The translations under genes were made by a program, and so were the position numbers. From Bacteroidota bacterium (GTDB lineage: Bacteria > Bacteroidota > Ignavibacteria > Kryptoniales > JAKASW01): DNA of 64,000 bases. Positions 19,907-27,437 of this stretch are shown here, in pieces. The number at the start of each line of letters is the position of its first letter. Within the stretch, counting starts at the first letter, position 1. The stretch is taken from positions 1-64,000 of the forward strand of contig JAJYIT010000014.1 of assembly GCA_021789975.1 (NCBI GenBank), in the 5' to 3' direction. Below the pieces are notes generated by a model that was given only the letters and a program-made list of their open reading frames with translations, made no database searches and had not been told where the DNA came from.

Positions 19907-19933
19907 TATAGAAAACATCACCTCTCAAATCAA
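19905..19933 (-). promoter_or_regulatory. groESL promoter
   Basis: On the minus strand: TTGATT, exactly 17 bases, TATATT. This is a sigma-70-like promoter placed between the two CIRCE elements, which overlap its -35 and -10 boxes. It is unlike the TTTG/TAnnTTTG pattern usual for the phylum. Confidence 0.65.
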
Positions 19934-19957
19934 GCACTCGGCACAATAGAGTGCCAG
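19931..19957. promoter_or_regulatory. CIRCE operator, distal
   Basis: CAAGCACTC, 9 bases, GAGTGCCAG. Each arm matches the consensus at 7 of 9, and the inner 7 bases are perfectly palindromic (GCACTC/GAGTGC). It overlaps the -35 box of the groESL promoter, 51 bases centre-to-centre from the proximal element. Confidence 0.75.
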
Positions 19958-20287
19958 GATTCTTTTCGGCGGATCGGCACCTTTCCATGCTACTAAACTT
20001 CAGGATGCGAAGCGGCACACTGCCACTGAATTTTGAGGAAACTTGACCTGTTTGACTAAACTCCACTTTCGCAAAGTAGATTTGGGGGGATTATTGCGGC
20101 ACATTCATTGCCGCAAAAGGGGTGCAGGTCGCAGTGACGACCGCGGAACTCTTGGTTCAATCTTAAATCAGGTCTCTTGCACAAGGAACGGGACGGATAA
20201 AATGCTATGTGGAGGATCTGCCTCTTTGTTGAAGTCGCGCTCAACACATCGCCAGGGAAGACCGTCTGCACCTTGAGGAGGAAAAAT
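19958..20287. other. Divergent spacer between groES and the ferredoxin gene
   Basis: About 330 bases. Apart from the groESL control region just before it, I see no gene. It should hold the promoter of the ferredoxin-Nfn cluster, but no element is convincing. Confidence 0.45.
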
Positions 20288-20527
20288 ATGACGCGTTCAT
20301 CGGTCAACGATAACTCTCCAGCGGTGGAATTTTTCGTCACCGAGGATTGCAACGGATGTGGACTTTGCAAGAATATGGCACCGGAGCTATTCCAATGTGT
20401 CGAATATGCTTACTCTTATTTTCTCACTCGTCAACCAAATTCCGAAAAGGAAGTCGATCTTCTTAACGACATAGTCGATCTTTGTCCGGTCGATGCGTTA
20501 CACCAGGTCGGCAGGACAGACAACTGA
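20288..20527 (+). CDS. Single-cluster [4Fe-4S] ferredoxin
   Basis: A 79-residue ferredoxin of the one-cluster type. Cys21, Cys24, Cys27 ('CNGCGLC') and Cys66 ('CPVDA') are the four ligands of one [4Fe-4S] cluster; Cys37 is extra. The ATG at 20288 has a GAGGAGGAAAA site six bases before it; the longer upstream frame is not family-like. It lies 13 bases before the NfnA-like gene, so it is probably the low-potential partner of that enzyme. Confidence 0.88.
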   Translation: MTRSSVNDNSPAVEFFVTEDCNGCGLCKNMAPELFQCVEYAYSYFLTRQPNSEKEVDLLNDIVDLCPVDALHQVGRTDN

Positions 20528-20540
20528 AAGGGCTTTTTAA

Positions 20541-21434
20541 ATGTTTCAAATCCTCAGCAAGGAAGTCCTTGCTAAGTCGATAACAAAATTTGTGATTGAA
20601 GCGCCGTACGTGGCACGCAAGCACAAAGCCGGCAACTTCCTAATCATTCGCGTGAACGACCGTGGTGAGAGAATTCCTCTCACGATAGTCGATTCCGACC
20701 AGAAGCGAGGAACGGTAACTATAATAGTTCAAACGATCGGCAAAACTACAAAACTTCTCAGCCTGCAGAATGAGGGGGACTATCTTCTCGATGTGGCGGG
20801 ACCTCTTGGTAACCCCACGCCAATACATGGCGGCGGCAAAGTCGTTTGTATCGGTGGCGGCGTCGGAACTGCCGAAGTCTATCCGATAGCACGTGCTCTC
20901 AAGGCGGCAGGTAATGAGTTGGCAACGATCATCGGTGCCAGATCAAAGGATCTGATCATCCTTGAAGATGAGCTTCGAGAAATATCCGATGCTACTTTCA
21001 TCACAACCGATGATGGTTCATATGGGAAAAAAGGACTCGTCACCGATGCCCTATCAGGTTATCTGAAGGTTGAACCTGAGGTTAGTTCGGTATATGCGAT
21101 CGGGCCGATTAACATGATGAAAGCAGTCGCCGATTTCACGAGGTCGAAGGCAATTCCGACGTACGTCAGTCTGAATCCGATAATGATGGACGGCACCGGA
21201 ATGTGCGGCGCCTGCCGGGTTACGGTCGGAGGAAGCACGAAATTTGCGTGCGTAGACGGGCCCGAATTCGATGGTCATCTTGTCGACTTCGAGGAGCTTA
21301 TGACCAGAAACAGAAGTTACATGGAACTTGAAAAAGCATCGCTGGAAAGACTGGAATCTGAAATTGGAGAAGGCGAGTTTTCACATCCGACTTCTAAACC
21401 GAAATCAAATGTCAATGAGGTAGCAAATGCGTGA
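20541..21434 (+). CDS. nfnA: NfnA-like FAD/NAD-binding subunit
   Basis: A 297-residue member of the ferredoxin-NADP reductase/dihydroorotate-dehydrogenase electron-transfer family, annotated as sulfide dehydrogenase or NfnA. It shows an FAD-binding barrel ('ERIPLTIVD'), the NAD motif 'CIGGGVGTAEVYPIA', and the C-terminal [2Fe-2S] motif 'DGTGMCGACRVTVGG...FACVDGPEFDGH'. In Nfn it carries the NADH and bridging [2Fe-2S] side of the bifurcating complex. With the NfnB-like gene after it, it should couple NADH and reduced ferredoxin to NADP. A last stretch (about 30 residues) is a family-typical tail. Confidence 0.9.
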   Translation: MFQILSKEVLAKSITKFVIEAPYVARKHKAGNFLIIRVNDRGERIPLTIVDSDQKRGTVTIIVQTIGKTTKLLSLQNEGDYLLDVAGPLGNPTPIHGGGKVVCIGGGVGTAEVYPIARALKAAGNELATIIGARSKDLIILEDELREISDATFITTDDGSYGKKGLVTDALSGYLKVEPEVSSVYAIGPINMMKAVADFTRSKAIPTYVSLNPIMMDGTGMCGACRVTVGGSTKFACVDGPEFDGHLVDFEELMTRNRSYMELEKASLERLESEIGEGEFSHPTSKPKSNVNEVANA

Positions 21435-21508
21435 AGCGATGACTACCAACTACCTACCACCCATCACGCATTTTCTAATGCTTACTCCCTTCCCGCGGGA
21501 GGTTGCAA

Positions 21509-22966
21509 ATGCCTAACACATTGAAGCCTTCGGAAAGGATGAAAATACCGAGACAACTGCCGATTGAGCAGGAACCGGAAGTACGCAGACACAATTTTGA
21601 TGAAGTCTCGTTTGGATTTAACGATATCCTGGTACACCAGGAATCATTGCGCTGCATTGACTGCAAGGAGCCATATTGCGTCGAAGGGTGTCCCGTCGGG
21701 ATAGATATACCGGGCTTCATCAAACTTGTCGTAGATGGAGACTACTTCGGGGCAGCTCAAAAAATCAAAGAGAAGAATTATCTGCCGGCTATAACAGGCA
21801 GAGTCTGTCCACAAGAAACGCAGTGCGAAGCGGTCTGTCCGATCGGCAAAAAGCATTTACCGATCGCCATAGGCAAGCTTGAGAGATTCGTTGCGGACTA
21901 CGAACGCCTACATAACGCGACGAACGGATTCGCAGTCGCGGACAAAAGAAACGAAAAAGTGGCAGTTGTCGGTTCAGGTCCGGCAGGACTGACTTGTGCA
22001 GCGGAACTTGCAAAAAAAGGCTATCAGGTTACCATATTCGAAGCGCTTCACGCCGCGGGTGGCGTTCTCAGGTACGGTATTCCGGAATTTCGGCTCCCGA
22101 AATCAATACTCGATTCGGAAATAGAAAACGTGAAGAAGCTTGGTGTTGAGATTGTCACGAACTTCATCATAGGGAGAACAGCGACTATCGATGAGCTGAA
22201 GGATGAATATGGTTTCGATGCAGTGTTTCTCGGCACCGGCGCCGGAACTCCGAATTTTCTTGGGATCCCTGGTGAAAACTTCCCCGGGGTTTTCTCAGCG
22301 AGCGAGTTTCTCACACGTGTCAATTTCATGAACGGCTACCGGTTCCCTGAATTCGACACTCCGGTAAAGATAGGGAAGAGGGTTGCCGTTATCGGCGGTG
22401 GGAACACTGCCATGGATGCTGTCCGGACTGCTAATCGTCTTCGCACCGAAAGATCATACCTCATCTATAGACGTAGCCGGGAGGAGATGCCCGCCAGGGA
22501 TGAAGAGATCCATCATGCAGAGGAAGAAGGGATTGAATTCCATTTGCTCACCAACCCTGTGCGAATAATCGCAGAAAGCCCGACCGGATCAGCCAGGGAC
22601 AAATGGGTTAAGGCAGTCGAGTGTGTGAAGATGGAACTTGGCGAACCGGATGAAAGCGGTAGAAGAAAGCCGGTTCTAATTCCCGGTTCCAACTATATCA
22701 TGGAGGTGGATACTGTTATACTTGCCATCGGTCAACGTCCAAATCCTATATTGCAGGCCACGACCCCGGGATTAGATATATCTATGCGCGGTACGGTGGT
22801 GACTGATAAGATCTGTCGCACAAGTCGCGAGGGAGTTTTTGCGGGAGGCGACCTCGCTCGCGGAGGTGCTACCGTGATCCTTGCCATGGAAGACGGGCAG
22901 AAAGGCGCTGCTGCTATCCATGAATATCTGGAGACCCAAGAAGCAAAGGTCGAAAGTCAAAACTAG
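21509..22966 (+). CDS. nfnB: NfnB-like / glutamate synthase small-subunit-like flavoprotein
   Basis: A 485-residue protein, homologous to the glutamate synthase beta subunit (gltD/gltA-type). Two N-terminal [4Fe-4S] motifs lie at about residues 48-62 ('CIDCKEPYCVEGCPVG') and 100-115 ('CPQETQCEAVCPIG'), followed by FAD ('VVGSGPAGLTCAAELA') and NADPH ('VIGGGNTAMDAVR') Rossmann folds and 'GVFAGGDLARGGATV'. No GltB large subunit is nearby, and it follows an NfnA-like gene, so NfnB of the NADH-dependent ferredoxin:NADP oxidoreductase fits better than glutamate synthase. The ATG at 21509 follows GGGAGG; an in-frame TTG lies two codons upstream. Confidence 0.9.
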   Translation: MPNTLKPSERMKIPRQLPIEQEPEVRRHNFDEVSFGFNDILVHQESLRCIDCKEPYCVEGCPVGIDIPGFIKLVVDGDYFGAAQKIKEKNYLPAITGRVCPQETQCEAVCPIGKKHLPIAIGKLERFVADYERLHNATNGFAVADKRNEKVAVVGSGPAGLTCAAELAKKGYQVTIFEALHAAGGVLRYGIPEFRLPKSILDSEIENVKKLGVEIVTNFIIGRTATIDELKDEYGFDAVFLGTGAGTPNFLGIPGENFPGVFSASEFLTRVNFMNGYRFPEFDTPVKIGKRVAVIGGGNTAMDAVRTANRLRTERSYLIYRRSREEMPARDEEIHHAEEEGIEFHLLTNPVRIIAESPTGSARDKWVKAVECVKMELGEPDESGRRKPVLIPGSNYIMEVDTVILAIGQRPNPILQATTPGLDISMRGTVVTDKICRTSREGVFAGGDLARGGATVILAMEDGQKGAAAIHEYLETQEAKVESQN

Positions 22967-23030
22967 AACCGATTCCCAATTGTAGCCAAGCAAATGCTGA
23001 CTTTTGCCTCTTAACATCTGGACTGAGAAA

Positions 23031-24152
23031 ATGAACATCGGGATACCAAATGAATCGTTGAAGCATGAAAACCGAGTCGCTCTGACGCCGGCAGCGGTGG
23101 CCTCGCTGGTTCAGTCACGACACTCGGTGTTCGTAGAGTCCGCTGCCGGCAAGTTGAGTCGGTTTGATGATGAAAGTTACAAATCCGTCGGCGGACAAAT
23201 TGTCTATTCCAAAGATGAGGTAATCAGGAGATCGGATCTTGTCTGTGGAGTCGAGGCACCTACGCTGGACGAGATCGAGATGATGGAACCCGGGAAAATC
23301 AGCCTGAGTTTCCTGAACCTTCCGGTCGCCCGTCAACAGTTCATAGATACCCTTCTCGCCAAGAGGATCAATTCCGTAGGCTACGAATTAATAGAAACAG
23401 AGGACGGTGATCGGCCCGTTCTTCACTCCATGAGCGAAATTGCCGGTCAAATGTCTGTCATCACGGCGGCTCGATATCTCGAGACGGATGGAAGAGGAAG
23501 GGGAATAACTCTTGGCGGAATATCCGGTGTGGCTCCTGCGGCGGTCGTGGTTCTTGGTGCGGGGGTCGTGGGAACAGAAGCGGCACGGACGGCAGCCGGC
23601 CTCGGAGCTCAAGTGATAGTTATCGACACTGACCTGAGGAGACTTAGGAACATAGAAAACCTGCTTCTCAAACGTGTGACTACCGCGCTGGCAACTCCGG
23701 TTGTCGTCAGTAAATGCATTGCATATGCTGATGTTCTCATCGGCGCAGTGTTCATAAAAGGAGGACGTACTCCACACGTTGTCACGGAAGATATGGTGAA
23801 GTCCATGAAGCCGGGAGCGGTGATAGTGGACGTTTCAATCGACCAGGGAGGGTGTGTGGCGACAAGCAGGCCCACAACTCTTCATGATCCGGCCTACGTC
23901 ATCCACGATGTCATTCATTACTGTGTGCCGAACATCACCGCTGCTGTTGCGAGGACGGCGACGTATGCGTTGACAAATACGGTGCTTTCTTATGTGCAGG
24001 AAATTGCTTCCAGCGGGCTGAAGGATGCTCTTCGCAACAACTCCGGCCTTTCCAGAGGATTTTGCAGTTACGAGGGCAATTGCACTAACAAGACTGCGAG
24101 CTCCATCTTCGGCAAGGAGTTCCGGCGAATTGAGGACCTCCTCGCGCAATGA
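23031..24152 (+). CDS. Alanine dehydrogenase-like protein, catalytic residues altered
   Basis: A 373-residue protein of the alanine dehydrogenase/transhydrogenase-alpha family. The NAD fold ('VVVLGAGVVGTEAAR'), 'IDQGGCVATSRPTT', 'VIHYCVPNITAAVARTATYAL' and Arg15 in 'ENRVALTP' are kept. The substrate lysine of the usual 'KVKEP' motif is replaced ('VCGVEAP', Gly73), and the position of catalytic His96 is Asn ('LSFLNLP'). Its C-terminal tail ends in 'GKEFRRIEDLL', as in the Flavobacteria-type members. It may oxidise another amino or imino acid, or be regulatory. The start at 23031 fits the family N-terminus. It overlaps the CoA-transferase by four bases. Confidence 0.8.
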   Translation: MNIGIPNESLKHENRVALTPAAVASLVQSRHSVFVESAAGKLSRFDDESYKSVGGQIVYSKDEVIRRSDLVCGVEAPTLDEIEMMEPGKISLSFLNLPVARQQFIDTLLAKRINSVGYELIETEDGDRPVLHSMSEIAGQMSVITAARYLETDGRGRGITLGGISGVAPAAVVVLGAGVVGTEAARTAAGLGAQVIVIDTDLRRLRNIENLLLKRVTTALATPVVVSKCIAYADVLIGAVFIKGGRTPHVVTEDMVKSMKPGAVIVDVSIDQGGCVATSRPTTLHDPAYVIHDVIHYCVPNITAAVARTATYALTNTVLSYVQEIASSGLKDALRNNSGLSRGFCSYEGNCTNKTASSIFGKEFRRIEDLLAQ

Positions 24153-25462
24153 GCTGGATCGATAGCTATAAGGAGAAAATAACTTCTCCAGCAGAAGCTG
24201 CCGGAGTGATAAACTCCGGTGACAAAATATACATACACCCCGGTTGCGCCGTCCCAGAGATACTGGTCGACGCGATGGTGCAAAGGGCGCCGGAGTTACT
24301 CAACTGTGAAGTTATTCATATTCTCTCGCTAGGCAAAGCAGCTTATGCTCGCCCGGGCATGCTTAAGCATTTCAGGCACACAGCGTTCTTCATAGGTCCC
24401 AATACCCGTGATGCAGTCAATCAAGGTAGGGCGGATTTCATTCCGGTCTATCTTTCGGAGATTCCTCAGCTTTTCTATTCCAGCCAGATCAAAATTGATG
24501 TGGCGCTCATTCATGTCTCGCCGCCTGATGAGCATGGTTTCTGCAGCTTCGGGGTTGGAGTCGAGACAACGAAGGCAGCAACAGACGTCGCGCGCATAGT
24601 TGTGGCACAAGTCAACCCAAATATGCCGAGGGCATTAGGTGACAGCTTTATCCATATCAGCAAAATACACAAGGTTGTCGAAGCCGACGTACCGTTGATG
24701 GAATTCGTGCAGGCGGAACCCGATCCTGCGCCGGATGAAATGGAAGTCTATCGTCGGATTGGGCATAACATAGCCGAGCTGATCGACAATGGGTCAACTC
24801 TTCAAATCGGGATTGGAAAAATACCGGACGCGGTGCTGATGTCCCTGGGGGAAAGGAAAGACCTTGGTATCCACACAGAAATGTTCTCTGATGGAATTAT
24901 CAGACTTGTGGAGAGCGGGGTCATCACAAATGAGAAGAAAAGTCTACACCCTGGAAAGATGGTTGCAAGCTTTGTTCTCGGGAGCAAACGACTCTTTCGA
25001 TTCATAGATAACAATCCCATAGCGGAGTTTCACCCATCTCAGTATGTGAATGACCCTTTCATTATAAGTCAAAACAAGAAAATGGTCGCCATAAATTCGG
25101 CGCTTCAGGTCGATCTGACAGGACAGGTGTGTGCGGATTCTATCGGTTATACTTTTTTCAGCGGGTTCGGCGGCCAGGTTGACTTCATGCGCGGCGCGGC
25201 GCGGTCTGAAGCCGGTAAGCCCGTCGTTGCTCTTCCATCAACAGCCAGAGGCGGAACGGTGTCGAGGATTGTCACGCATCTCAGCGAAGGAGCTGGAGTG
25301 ACGACTTCTCGCGGAGATGTCCATTTTGTTGCGACTGAATACGGCATTGTCGATTTGCACGGCAAGAAAATTGGCGAGAGGGTGAAATCGCTGATAGGAA
25401 TTGCCCATCCTAAATTCAGGGAAGAGTTAAGCAGGTTTGCAAGAGAGAAATGTTGGGTTTGA
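24149..25462 (+). CDS. Acetyl-CoA hydrolase / 4-hydroxybutyrate CoA-transferase family
   Basis: A 437-residue class I CoA-transferase of the Cat1/Cat2/AbfT type, which swaps CoA between a carboxylic acid (acetate, butyrate, 4-hydroxybutyrate) and an acyl-CoA through a glutamyl-CoA intermediate. The catalytic glutamate lies in 'GIHTEMFSDG'; the Gly-rich 'GGTVSRIV' and 'GIVDLHGKKIGER' stretches are also present. The start codon overlaps the stop of the Ald-like gene (ATGA), so translation is coupled. In this setting it may turn over the acid released by amino-acid breakdown; the substrate cannot be read from sequence. Confidence 0.9.
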   Translation: MSWIDSYKEKITSPAEAAGVINSGDKIYIHPGCAVPEILVDAMVQRAPELLNCEVIHILSLGKAAYARPGMLKHFRHTAFFIGPNTRDAVNQGRADFIPVYLSEIPQLFYSSQIKIDVALIHVSPPDEHGFCSFGVGVETTKAATDVARIVVAQVNPNMPRALGDSFIHISKIHKVVEADVPLMEFVQAEPDPAPDEMEVYRRIGHNIAELIDNGSTLQIGIGKIPDAVLMSLGERKDLGIHTEMFSDGIIRLVESGVITNEKKSLHPGKMVASFVLGSKRLFRFIDNNPIAEFHPSQYVNDPFIISQNKKMVAINSALQVDLTGQVCADSIGYTFFSGFGGQVDFMRGAARSEAGKPVVALPSTARGGTVSRIVTHLSEGAGVTTSRGDVHFVATEYGIVDLHGKKIGERVKSLIGIAHPKFREELSRFAREKCWV

Positions 25463-25899
25463 TTATGACAACTGGAAAACTGATGAAGATTGGCGAAGTC
25501 GCCGGCAGACTCGGTGTTGCTGTTTCCACGGTGCGGAAATACGAAGCGGCAGGAATAGTTCTGCCTGTGAGGACCGTTGGCAAGCACAGACTTTTTTCAG
25601 AAGACGATCTACACTGGCTTAGCTGCGTCAGGGATATGATTACACACAAGGGGATGACACTAGGGGGGATCAAGCGCCTAACTTCAATGGTTCCGTGCTG
25701 GGAGCTTAGGAAATGTCCACAGGAAGAACGATTGAAGTGCGAAGCTTACACGAGCGACACAACACCTTGCTGGCTTCTGGATAACATCGGATTCATCTGC
25801 AGAAACGCTGAGTGCCGAACTTGCATCGTGTACAAGAGTGTCACTCATTGTGATAACCTGAAAGTTCTCTTTACTGAACTGATTTACTCGCGAAGCTGA
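25450..25899 (+). CDS. MerR-type regulator with Cys-rich two-CW-like tail
   Basis: A 149-residue regulator. Residues 11-80 form a MerR winged helix-turn-helix ('KIGEVAGRLGVAVSTVRKYE', 'GIKRL'). The rest holds eight cysteines (83, 89, 97, 107, 117, 122, 125, 134) with the pattern Cys-Trp...Cys...Cys...Cys-Trp, as in the two-CW domains of some sensor proteins; it could bind an Fe-S cluster, heme or metal. It starts inside the last codons of the CoA-transferase gene (overlap 13 bases) after AAGAGAG; an ATG five codons later is also possible. It probably controls the cluster in response to redox or metal state. Confidence 0.8.
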   Translation: MLGLIMTTGKLMKIGEVAGRLGVAVSTVRKYEAAGIVLPVRTVGKHRLFSEDDLHWLSCVRDMITHKGMTLGGIKRLTSMVPCWELRKCPQEERLKCEAYTSDTTPCWLLDNIGFICRNAECRTCIVYKSVTHCDNLKVLFTELIYSRS

Positions 25900-26344
25900 G
25901 ATCGTTAAGTCAGGTTAAGACTCTGATGCAGTTGTTTTGCCTGCATACCATTAATGCAATCCCACCTTGAAGATTCTAATGGAGCTGTTGCCATTTCTCA
26001 TAGTGTCCATGAAAAGCCAATTCCTCGCGTTTCTTCCACCTACCGATCTTGGTAATTTGCAGATCCTCTTGTCTCCGTCAATGAGCGTGGGGAACTGGGT
26101 CGTGTAATCAGTATCCCTATCTCCGTGGCGGGTCGAGAAACTGCGGGCGTGGCGAAGATTTGCGCAAGCGACGAAGCAAACGGCGGTGTCTGCCATCGAC
26201 CTGGAATCGAAGGAGCATATACGTGAGGTGTTGCGACCTACCTTTCAGAGAATAAAAGAGTTGGCGGTAAGTCTGTGTGATTTTACCTGCGCCACGGGCA
26301 TGTCAGACCGGGACGGTATAAATCGCGGTTTTTAGAAAAAAACA
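25900..26344. other. Spacer with a faint minus-strand fragment
   Basis: About 445 bases between the MerR gene and the M23 gene promoter. On the minus strand, 25951-26196 reads as plausible protein near its end ('ARNWLFMDT', 'SIRIFKVGLH'). There is no ribosome-binding site and no homologue that I recognise, so it may be a remnant or chance. Confidence 0.3.
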
Positions 26345-26376
26345 TTTGGCAAAAACTTCCACCTTTCTTATTTTTA
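26345..26376 (+). promoter_or_regulatory. Candidate Bacteroidota-type promoter of the M23 gene
   Basis: TTTG (26345-26348), 20 bases, TATTTTTA (26369-26376). The -33 matches the phylum consensus, and the -7 (TAnnTTTG) differs only at its last base. Transcription would start about 100 bases before the ATG at 26484. Confidence 0.5.
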
Positions 26377-26483
26377 ATCGTCATTCCGGGCACGCCGTCC
26401 CACGCCCGGGAGAACCTTTAGCCTCATCGTCGAATCTTTACCTCTGAGGCTTGTTGTTCCAATGAAGGTTGAAGGAATATGTG

Positions 26484-27425
26484 ATGCTTAAGTTCTACCT
26501 CTATTCGAACCGCGATCTCAAATACAAGCCGCTCCATGCGAGCAGACTTGCGGGGATTGTTGTCTCTCTGATTCTCACTTCGTCTGTTCTCACCGCGCTT
26601 GCAAGCGATAACGGTATGGACCTTTTCGGTTGGAAAATATTTCGGGTGGACAAGATGGAGCATGAACGTTCTGTACTAAAGTCAAGACTTGCGGCAGTCA
26701 ACCTGAAGCTAAATGGGTATGAAACAAATATGGATAAACTCGCAAAGCTTGATAACGGTATCAGGGTTGCGGTGGACCTTCGTCCGATCCCCGCAGGTGA
26801 ACGTAAGGTAGCAGTGGGAGGCGTCGCAATAGACAGAGATTACGGGCTACCGCAAAATGAAGACACTCTTATTGCGGGTGCAGTCGACAAGATGGGGATA
26901 GTCGATAGAGAAGCAAGACTTGAAGAGCAAAGTTTAAAGGCCATACGAGCGAAACAGAAAACAGATCTGGTCTTGTTTAGACATATTCCAGCCATAGAAC
27001 CGATTCGAGGCGGGATAATCACGTCTCCGTTCGGCATAAGGTTTCATCCCATCCTGCACGTGATGCTCATGCACCAGGGTATTGATATCGGTTGTGATGT
27101 AGGAAGCCATGTGCATGCAACGGGAGATGGGGTCGTTACGTATGTCGGTCGAGAGGGAGGATACGGGAACGCAATAGAGATCGACAATGGATTCGGTTAC
27201 ACCACTCTCTTCGCTCACTTATCGAAATTTCTTGTCAGAGTCGGAGAAAAAGTGAAGCGGGGTCAGGTGATAGGTCTCAGCGGTGATACAGGACTTTCAA
27301 CCGGGCCCCACTTGCATTATGGCGTCATGAAGAACGGAGTCTTCGTAAATCCGGAATCTTACTTCTTTTTTGGCCGGGAGTACGAAACGAACCGGTTGTA
27401 CGGCCCTGTCGCAAGCAAGAAGTAA
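26484..27425 (+). CDS. M23 family metallopeptidase (LytM-type)
   Basis: A 313-residue envelope protein: one membrane span (about residues 21-40), a short coiled coil (58-95), then an M23 domain (175-290). The zinc ligands are seen as His197 and Asp201 in 'HQGIDIG' and His278 in 'HLHYG', with His276 as the other catalytic His, so it should be an active peptidoglycan endopeptidase. It starts at the ATG at 26484 with GAAGGA upstream. It stands alone and is convergent with the TonB receptor gene (13-base gap). A role in cell-wall remodelling is inferred. Confidence 0.92.
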   Translation: MLKFYLYSNRDLKYKPLHASRLAGIVVSLILTSSVLTALASDNGMDLFGWKIFRVDKMEHERSVLKSRLAAVNLKLNGYETNMDKLAKLDNGIRVAVDLRPIPAGERKVAVGGVAIDRDYGLPQNEDTLIAGAVDKMGIVDREARLEEQSLKAIRAKQKTDLVLFRHIPAIEPIRGGIITSPFGIRFHPILHVMLMHQGIDIGCDVGSHVHATGDGVVTYVGREGGYGNAIEIDNGFGYTTLFAHLSKFLVRVGEKVKRGQVIGLSGDTGLSTGPHLHYGVMKNGVFVNPESYFFFGREYETNRLYGPVASKK

Positions 27426-27437
27426 CCATCCTGGCAA

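Noticed and set aside
21509-22966. Calling this gene gltD (glutamate synthase small subunit)
   Set aside because: No GltB gene is present and an NfnA-like gene is directly upstream, so NfnB is the better reading, though sequence alone cannot exclude the other.
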